A stretch of DNA of 10,629 bases, from positions 83,132 through 93,760 of the forward strand of contig JAHBMJ010002611.1 in assembly GCA_018398765.1 (NCBI GenBank), given 5' to 3'. The position numbers were made by a program, and so were the translations under genes. The notes beneath the pieces are model-generated. The model saw only the letters and a list, made by a program, of their open reading frames with translations, was not told the origin of the DNA and did no database searches. Below, one piece after another: positions 9,065 through 10,629 of this stretch. How positions within the stretch are numbered: the stretch's first letter is position 1; the number at the start of each line of letters is the position of its first letter. The stretch comes from Chromera velia (taxonomy: Eukaryota > Sar > Chromeraceae).

Positions 9065-9957
9065 CAAGTCCATTCATGCGTATGCAGGAACCGGAAAAAC
9101 CACCGTGGCCAGACGGTTTGGAGCCCTGATGAAGGGCATGGATCTCCTCCCACACGACAAGGTGACGGTCACAACGGGGACCAACTTGCAGGTCGCTTGA
9201 CAGATTTGCAGAGAGATCCAGGGAGGGAGGCATGCAGTTTGTGATCATTGGAAGCAAACAAGGAAGGAACACAAAGGAAGAGGACAGAGGAAGGAGTCCC
9301 ACCACAAGCACACACTCTTGTGCAGATGGCGTGTGCCATGTTTGCCCTTGTTTCCGGTCAAAAGGACGAGTACATTTGCAGTCTCTTGCCCTCGTTCACT
9401 CGTTAAGCAACAGAGGAGACTAGCCCTGAAATCGATCAGGCAGGCAGGCAGGCAGGGGGGAGTCAGAGAGGCAGGGGGTCGTTCATCTCTCGATAAATGA
9501 AAGCACCAGAACCGTTCGGTGGTTCGTTCTAGTTTTCCTCTTCCTTCCTTCCTTCCTTCCTTCCTTCCTCCCTTGCTTCCTTCCTTCCTTCCTTCCTTTG
9601 TTCTTTTCGTTCCTTCACCTCACACATGTGCGTGGTTGTCTTCCTCTTCTTTCTCTTGTTGCCTTCCTCTCGTTAGTGAACTCTTTGGCCTGACTGGAGG
9701 GACTAGATCAGAGAGAAGGAAAAAAAGAGAAGAGACACAGTCAGACAATCGTCTGCCCTTTTCACACTTGGGGGCGGGGCACGGATCGTGAAGTCGCTGG
9801 ACCGATCGAAACTCAGCTGGGTGTTGTGGTTACGTTGCGTCACTTTGCTTTTCTCTGTGTGCATGTGGATGTTCGCAGGGGTTCTATGTGGGGGAGACGA
9901 AAAAAAAGGTGTTGGAAATCATGAAAGAGGCCAGGGGAGGAATTCTGCTTATTGACG
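21..9957 (+). CDS. Multi-exon gene, partial at both ends: SH3-like/RanBP2 zinc finger/Cys-rich/ankyrin-like protein with three tandem CbbX/SpoVK-type AAA+ domains
   Basis: Proposed join: 21-463, 543-585, 870-3485, 3884-4273, 4749-5435, 6128-6304, 6706-6837, 7126-7437, 8146-8385, 9088-9191, 9879-9957. It gives one uninterrupted frame of about 1741 codons, with GT...AG at every junction. From exon C onward each junction also restores a recognisable AAA+ motif: [39 protein letters not shown]. The AAA+ modules belong to the CbbX/CfxQ/SpoVK family, ring-forming ATPases that remodel protein partners (CbbX removes inhibitors from red-type Rubisco). The N-terminal modules are binding domains, so a scaffold or regulator coupled to an ATPase motor is plausible, but the substrate cannot be named. 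No signal or transit peptide can be judged because the N-terminus is outside the window. Confidence is high for the AAA+ exons and lower for A/B. Confidence 0.8.
464..542 (+). other. Intron A/B (boundaries uncertain)
   Basis: Assigned as an intron because the exon A frame stops at 494-496 and a good TTTTGTTTTCAG acceptor follows. The 5' end may instead be 416 or 440. No repeat is present. Confidence 0.5.
543..585 (+). CDS. Exon B: short 43-nt exon in the SH3-like repeat region
   Basis: This exon is bounded by a pyrimidine-rich acceptor (TTTTGTTTTCAG, ending at 542) and a CAG|GTACGG donor. Read in phase 0 it gives [15 protein letters not shown] and joins exon C at 870 to form IPGDRVQL, which parallels FEPGDIVEL in exon A. 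A second reading is also possible: start at 545 in phase 1, ending KKFQ, joined to exon C at 866 to give FQVGDRVQL. That form also resembles KEG repeats, but it needs a different donor in exon A (410 or 434). I cannot decide between them by eye. The exon itself is well supported by its splice sites, its exact frame is not. Confidence 0.5.
586..869 (+). other. Intron B/C with CT and TG tracts
   Basis: GTACGG donor and TGCAG-GTAG tandem acceptor. The middle holds a CT run followed by a TG run. The flanks are AT-rich compared with the exons. Confidence 0.65.
706..786 (+). repeat. (CT)n-(TG)n compound microsatellite
   Basis: A TC run from 706 to 763, broken once by an extra T at 745, passes directly into a TG run to 786. 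The same TC-then-TG order recurs at 6527-6592. Confidence 0.97.
870..3485 (+). CDS. Exon C: large exon with second SH3-like repeat, two RanBP2 zinc fingers, Cys-rich repeats, ankyrin-like and helical regions
   Basis: An open frame of about 872 codons. Order of content: an SH3-like repeat beginning GDRVQLDV with KVGVVTQEG further on (870-1090); a charged helical stretch (1110-1345); a Gln/Lys-rich linker; two RanBP2 zinc fingers (1529-1666); a Ser/Glu-rich acidic linker (1900-2030); two cysteine units (2063-2239); an acidic linker; an ankyrin-like stretch (2627-2760); then helices to about 3340 and an acidic Gly/Glu/Asp tail. The acceptor TGCAG-GTAG is a tandem one, so the start could be 866 or 870. 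Three donors keep the phase 1 exit needed by exon D: after 3407 (GGAG|GTGCGG), 3413, and 3485 (ATCA|GTCAGT). I choose 3485 because the acidic stretch to [11 protein letters not shown] looks coding and the GTCA repeat array starts exactly there. The window shows no relative of the whole exon. Confidence 0.75.
1529..1666 (+). other. Two RanBP2-type zinc finger motifs (protein domain)
   Basis: Both copies match W-x-C-x2-C-x3-N-x6-C-x2-C exactly. The first runs [10 protein letters not shown]...CVLC (1529-1588) and the second [10 protein letters not shown]...CPAC (1607-1666), with six residues between them. RanBP2 fingers bind ubiquitin, single-stranded RNA or Ran in different proteins, and the sequence does not show which applies. 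A downstream GRWVCCG (about 1767) starts like a third finger, but its cysteine spacing is wrong and no second pair follows at the right distance. Confidence 0.88.
2063..2239 (+). other. Tandem cysteine-rich units, C-x2-C-x2-C-x2-C-x6-C (protein domain)
   Basis: Two 17-residue units have identical cysteine spacing: 2063-2113 ([10 protein letters not shown], then TGFGET, then C) and 2189-2239 ([10 protein letters not shown], then AIDVPK, then C). Between them lies a linker that ends in a short ECGCG stretch. The spacing suggests metal binding (zinc or Fe-S), but I do not recognise a named family. Confidence 0.7.
2627..2760 (+). other. Ankyrin-like segment (protein domain)
   Basis: The stretch [15 protein letters not shown]...[23 protein letters not shown] follows the ankyrin pattern: D-x-x-G-x-(T)-x-x-H-x-A-A, then L-x-x-L-x-x-x-G, then N-x-x-x-x-T-P. 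It is about 1.3 repeats long, and the helices that follow to about 3070 lack clear ankyrin marks. It could be a degenerate ankyrin stack or another helical repeat. Confidence 0.45.
3484..3634 (+). repeat. Imperfect (GTCA)/(GTCY) tetranucleotide array
   Basis: Repeated CAGTCAGTC and CTGTCCGTCC words. Its 5' end coincides with the proposed exon C donor, so the repeat seems to begin in or at the splice site. Confidence 0.9.
3486..3883 (+). other. Intron C/D with a GTCA/GTCC tetranucleotide array
   Basis: The first 150 nt (3484-3634) is an imperfect tetranucleotide array of GTCA and GTCC/GTCT units. The rest is unremarkable apart from a short CCTG run (about 3770-3787). The acceptor is CGTGCAG. 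No other gene is seen. Confidence 0.75.
3884..4273 (+). CDS. Exon D: N-terminal half of AAA+ domain D1 (CbbX/SpoVK type)
   Basis: The acceptor CTTCGTGCAG ends at 3883. The exon carries the family's N-terminal helix signature ([14 protein letters not shown]), the N-F-L-F-V lead-in to Walker A (GNPGTGKTT, 4075-4101) and Walker B (TLFIDEA, 4240-4260) with catalytic D-E at 4252-4257. Between Walker A and B, where CbbX has an aromatic pore loop (Y-x-G), this domain has only [10 protein letters not shown], so that loop is lost or changed. The donor AAAC|GTGGGT leaves phase 1 and joins exon E to give DEAYQLKPSAKGS. Read-through into the intron meets a stop (TAG at 4333), so splicing is required. Confidence 0.9.
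4274..4748 (+). other. Intron D/E, pyrimidine-rich 3' end
   Basis: Starts GTGGGT and ends in a TTC-rich tract (about 4683-4740) before GCGTGCAG. This is the only intron besides A/B with a strong polypyrimidine tract. Otherwise I see no repeat array and no gene. Confidence 0.85.
4749..5435 (+). CDS. Exon E: C-terminal half of AAA+ D1 and start of D2 up to the middle of Walker A
   Basis: The acceptor is TGCGTGCAG, ending at 4748. The exon contains the sensor 1 stretch ([10 protein letters not shown]), the arginine-finger stretch ([16 protein letters not shown]), and the lid with an intact sensor 2 motif ([11 protein letters not shown], about 5075-5105). All are standard CbbX-family landmarks. 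A Gly/Asp-rich linker (about 5160-5275) then leads to D2, which begins [18 protein letters not shown], a clear parallel of the D1 start. The exon ends in GNPGT at G|GTCAGT, splitting the sixth residue of the P-loop. The lid has a Gly/Arg/Lys-rich insert (GKGRGRKG) just before the sensor 2 motif. Confidence 0.9.
5440..5494 (+). repeat. (TG)n / TGCG microsatellite just after a donor site
   Basis: Alternating TGTGCG and TG units begin about five bases after the exon E donor. Confidence 0.93.
5735..6080 (+). repeat. (GGAA)(GGAC) tetranucleotide array, 346 nt
   Basis: Purine-rich array in which GGAA and GGAC units alternate in runs, broken once by an A-rich stretch (about 5905-5922). Its open frames (GRKEGRTD-type on one strand, SFLPSVRP-type on the other) are by-products of the 4-nt period. 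Confidence 0.97.
6128..6304 (+). CDS. Exon F: AAA+ D2, Walker A lysine to Walker B aspartate
   Basis: The acceptor is GGATGCAG. Joined to exon E it restores [15 protein letters not shown]. The exon runs through [19 protein letters not shown], the pore-loop position with the usual aromatic replaced by alanine, to KVLFID. The donor GACG|GTCGGT splits the catalytic glutamate codon (G|AG), and the glutamate is completed by exon G. Reading past the donor meets a stop at 6358-6360. The exon is 177 nt, a multiple of three with phase 1 at both ends. Confidence 0.9.
6266..6406 (+). repeat. Direct duplication of the exon F 3' end and donor (6266-6310 and 6362-6406)
   Basis: Two 45-nt copies 96 nt apart differ at three positions: 6270 T/C (silent), 6292 C/T (Leu to Phe) and the third base of the intron. 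The downstream copy has the better donor (GTAGGT against GTCGGT), but a TAA at 6358-6360 bars simple read-through to it. Confidence 0.93.
6305..6705 (+). other. Intron F/G carrying diverged copies of its own donor and acceptor flanks
   Basis: Donor GTCGGT and acceptor ATTGCAG restore the Walker B glutamate. Inside are a second copy of the end of exon F plus donor (6362-6406) and a second copy of the acceptor plus start of exon G (6632-6655), with a TC/TG microsatellite between. Confidence 0.88.
6527..6592 (+). repeat. (TC)n-(TG)n compound microsatellite
   Basis: A TC run with two interruptions changes to TG at about 6581, the same order as at 706-786. Confidence 0.95.
6632..6719 (+). repeat. 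Direct duplication of the exon G acceptor and 5' end (6632-6655 and 6699-6719)
   Basis: Both copies contain TTGCAGAGGCCTA and CTGTCTC. The upstream copy has three extra bases, which create an in-frame TAG, so it cannot serve as a coding exon start. Confidence 0.88.
6706..6837 (+). CDS. Exon G: AAA+ D2, Walker B glutamate to sensor 1
   Basis: The acceptor is AACATTGCAG. Joined to exon F it gives [16 protein letters not shown], and it continues with [16 protein letters not shown], matching the family's Y-G-x-E-x-(I/L) helix after Walker B, to AVILAG. The donor GCAG|GTAGGT splits the glycine of ILAGY. The exon is 132 nt, phase 1 to phase 1. A nearly identical false acceptor lies 67 nt upstream. 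Confidence 0.9.
6810..6949 (+). repeat. Diverged duplication of the exon G 3' end and donor (6810-6843 and 6913-6949)
   Basis: Both copies share GGAAGCGACA, then TGCA, TTCTTGC and AGGTAGG in the same order. There are three substitutions and a four-base insertion just before the donor in the intronic copy. Confidence 0.82.
6838..7125 (+). other. Intron G/H with a decayed copy of the exon G end
   Basis: Donor GTAGGT, acceptor GTTTGCAG. It contains a diverged copy of the exon end and donor (6913-6949), a CAGAGGCC word like the exon G start (6874-6882), and a GAAA array (6974-7030). Confidence 0.88.
6974..7030 (+). repeat. (GAAA)n tetranucleotide array
   Basis: GAAA units with one GAAC and one GAAGG interruption near 6990-6998. 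Confidence 0.95.
7126..7437 (+). CDS. Exon H: C-terminal part of AAA+ D2 (arginine finger and lid)
   Basis: The acceptor is ATGTTTGCAG. The exon starts [21 protein letters not shown], the sensor 1 and arginine-finger region, then [14 protein letters not shown] as in D1. The lid motif reads [11 protein letters not shown], against [11 protein letters not shown] in D1, so both arginines around the sensor 2 position are absent. The tail ([18 protein letters not shown]) is a charged helix linking to D3. The donor GCAG|GTAGGT matches that of exon G. The exon is 312 nt, phase 1 to phase 1. Confidence 0.9.
7732..7787 (+). repeat. (GAAC)n/(GAAA)n tetranucleotide tract
   Basis: About five GAAC units followed by imperfect GAAA and GAAG units. 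Confidence 0.9.
7898..7926 (+). repeat. (CAGT)n tract
   Basis: Seven perfect CAGT units, the same word that dominates the array at 3484-3634. Confidence 0.95.
8146..8385 (+). CDS. Exon I: N-terminal part of AAA+ D3, into the P-loop
   Basis: The acceptor is GAACGCAG. The exon encodes [15 protein letters not shown], then a helical stretch ([18 protein letters not shown]), then [10 protein letters not shown], the beta strand and start of Walker A. The donor GCTG|GTCAAT leaves phase 1 and joins exon J to give HGTAGTGKTT. The P-loop here is GTAGTGKTT rather than GNPGTGKTT, but all key Gly, Lys and Thr positions are kept. The exon is 240 nt, phase 1 to phase 1. Read-through into the intron codes only for repeat-derived sequence. 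Confidence 0.85.
8360..8496 (+). repeat. Diverged duplication of the exon I 3' end and donor (8360-8387 and 8469-8496)
   Basis: Two 28-nt copies 109 nt apart match at 23 of 28 positions without gaps, both starting CCACTTC and ending GGT at the donor position. The intronic copy has GTACAT where the real donor has GTCAAT. Confidence 0.8.
8386..9087 (+). other. Intron I/J inside the D3 P-loop
   Basis: Donor GTCAAT, acceptor GTATGCAG. Contents in order: a CATT/CACT tract (8399-8470), a diverged copy of the exon I end (8469-8496), about 300 nt without recognisable features, then a long CA array that stops about 20 nt before the acceptor. Confidence 0.88.
8809..9066 (+). repeat. (CA)n / CACACG array
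   Basis: 258 nt of CA and CG dinucleotides. In the middle (about 8950-9022) the CACACG hexamer repeats about a dozen times almost perfectly. It generates false His-Thr and Val-Cys open frames. Confidence 0.97.
9088..9191 (+). CDS. Exon J: AAA+ D3, Walker A onward
   Basis: The acceptor GTATGCAG follows a long CA array. The exon completes [20 protein letters not shown] and runs to [10 protein letters not shown], parallel to [10 protein letters not shown] of D2. The donor TGCAG|GTCGCT is phase 0, one of only two phase 0 junctions in my model. Read-through meets TGA at 9198-9200. Confidence 0.85.
9192..9878 (+). other. Intron J/K
   Basis: Donor GTCGCT, acceptor GTTCGCAG, phase 0. It contains a short CAGG run (9437-9456) and a TTCC array (9541-9599). 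No gene is seen. Confidence 0.85.
9541..9599 (+). repeat. (TTCC)n tetranucleotide tract
   Basis: About 14 TTCC units with two interruptions (CTCCC and TTGC). Its complement is the GGAA unit of the array at 5735-6080. Confidence 0.95.
9879..9957 (+). CDS. Exon K: AAA+ D3, pore loop to Walker B aspartate
   Basis: The acceptor is ATGTTCGCAG. The exon reads [30 protein letters not shown] matches the aromatic pore loop of CbbX-family ATPases (the CbbX pore tyrosine lies in a similar Y-x-G setting). The donor GACG|GTAGGT falls at the same Walker B codon as the exon F donor, so the next exon should begin with AG and an EAY-like sequence. That exon is beyond the window. Confidence 0.85.
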
Positions 9958-10629
9958 GTAGGTCAGTCTTGGTCGGGATGGAAGAAATCGGGGGGGGCAT
10001 TGTTGGAACATTATCCGCTTACTTTGTAGGTGATTGTGGGTTTATTTCTATTGTTTCATCGACTGACATTGACCTGGTGTCTCAACTGAAGCAGGTCATT
10101 GAAAGGCAGTCAGTGAGTGAGTGAGTGAGGGAGGGAGGGAGTGAGTGAGTGAGTGAGGGAGAAAATGGGTGGGTGAGTGAGTGGGTGGGTGAGTAAGTGG
10201 GCGAGGGAGTGAGTGAGTGAGCGAGTAAGTGAGTGAGTGAGTGAGGGAGGGGGGGAGAAAGTGGGTGGGTGAGTGAGTGGGTGAGTGAGTGAGTGAGTGA
10301 GTGGGTGAGTGAGTGGGTGAGTGAGTGAGTGGGTGAGTGAGTGAGTGAGTGAGTGAGTGAGTGAGGGAGAAAGTGGGTGGGTGAGTGAGTGAGTGAGTGG
10401 GTGAGTGAGGGAGGGAGTGAGGGAGTGGGTGAGTGAGGGAGGGAGTGAGGGAGTGAGTGAGTGAGTGAGTGGGTGAGGGAGTGAGTGAGTGAGGGAGGGA
10501 GAAAATGGGTGGGTGAGTGAGTGAGTGGGTGAGTAAGTGGGCGAGGGAGGGAGTGAGTGAGGGAGTAAGTGAGTGAGTGAGGGAGGGAGGCAGGGAGGGA
10601 GAAAGTGGGTGGGTGAGTGAGTGAGTGAG
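9958..10629 (+). other. Intron after exon K, running off the window
   Basis: Starts GTAGGT at the Walker B codon of D3. The first 150 nt is ordinary sequence that stays open in the exon frame to a TGA at 10122-10124. The rest is the GTGA/GTGG array. No acceptor for the next exon is visible. Confidence 0.8.
10109..10629 (+). repeat. GTGA/GTGG/GGGA tetranucleotide array with higher-order structure
   Basis: At least 521 nt built from GTGA, GTGG and GGGA units, extending beyond the window. Marker words with GAAAATGGGT (10161 and 10501) and GAAAGTGGGT (10257, 10369, 10601) punctuate it and show that larger blocks were duplicated. Confidence 0.95.

Noticed and set aside
8458-9311. Open frames of His-Thr or Val-Cys repeats over the CA array, both strands
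   Set aside because: Pure microsatellite translation. The true coding part is only exon J from 9088.
3884-9957. A bacterial spoVK/cbbX gene or bacterial contamination
   Set aside because: The AAA+ domains are interrupted by GT...AG introns at conserved motifs, and no bacterial gene signals are present.
10109-10629. Telomeric repeat
   Set aside because: Units are GTGA/GTGG/GGGA tetranucleotides, not a TTAGGG- or TTTAGGG-type unit, and the array sits in an intron of an unfinished AAA+ domain.

Overview
The window looks like one stretch of a large, intron-rich nuclear gene of a eukaryotic microbe, all on the + strand. Every usable intron boundary is GT...AG. The protein-coding blocks are separated by introns of about 80 to 710 nt filled with tetranucleotide and dinucleotide repeats. 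GC content is balanced, and there is no sign of operons, Shine-Dalgarno sites or genes on the minus strand. The domain mix (tandem CbbX/SpoVK-type AAA+ modules joined to RanBP2 zinc fingers) and the repeat-filled introns suggest an alveolate or other alga-like protist. A chromerid such as Chromera velia is my best guess. This is inference; no rRNA or marker gene is present.

Layout: I reconstruct eleven consecutive coding exons (A to K), about 5.2 kb of coding sequence (about 1741 codons). The gene is open at both ends: exon A starts at a splice acceptor (21) and exon K ends at a donor (9957), so neither the start codon nor the stop codon is here. Exons A to C (21-3485) encode the N-terminal half: two GD-V type SH3-like repeats resembling those of Mind bomb and the plant ligase KEG, two well-formed RanBP2 zinc fingers, a pair of C-x2-C-x2-C-x2-C-x6-C units, acidic low-complexity linkers, an ankyrin-like segment and an alpha-helical region. 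Exons D to K (3884-9957) encode three tandem CbbX/SpoVK-like AAA+ ATPase modules. D1 is complete (exons D-E). D2 is complete but split over exons E-H. D3 (exons I-K) runs to its Walker B aspartate, where the window enters a long GTGA-repeat intron.

How it would work: the C-terminal part is a chain of remodelling ATPase modules. Only D3 keeps the aromatic pore-loop motif (Y-V-G); D1 and D2 keep Walker A and B but have altered pore loops. The N-terminal zinc fingers and repeat modules are likely to provide binding and targeting. The target is unknown.

The least ordinary feature is in the introns. At least three of them carry diverged, non-functional copies of the exon end and donor site just upstream, and one also carries a copy of its own acceptor. 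Nearly all introns are phase 1 and nearly all acceptors end in GCAG. The A/B boundaries and the exact end of exon C are the weakest parts of the model.
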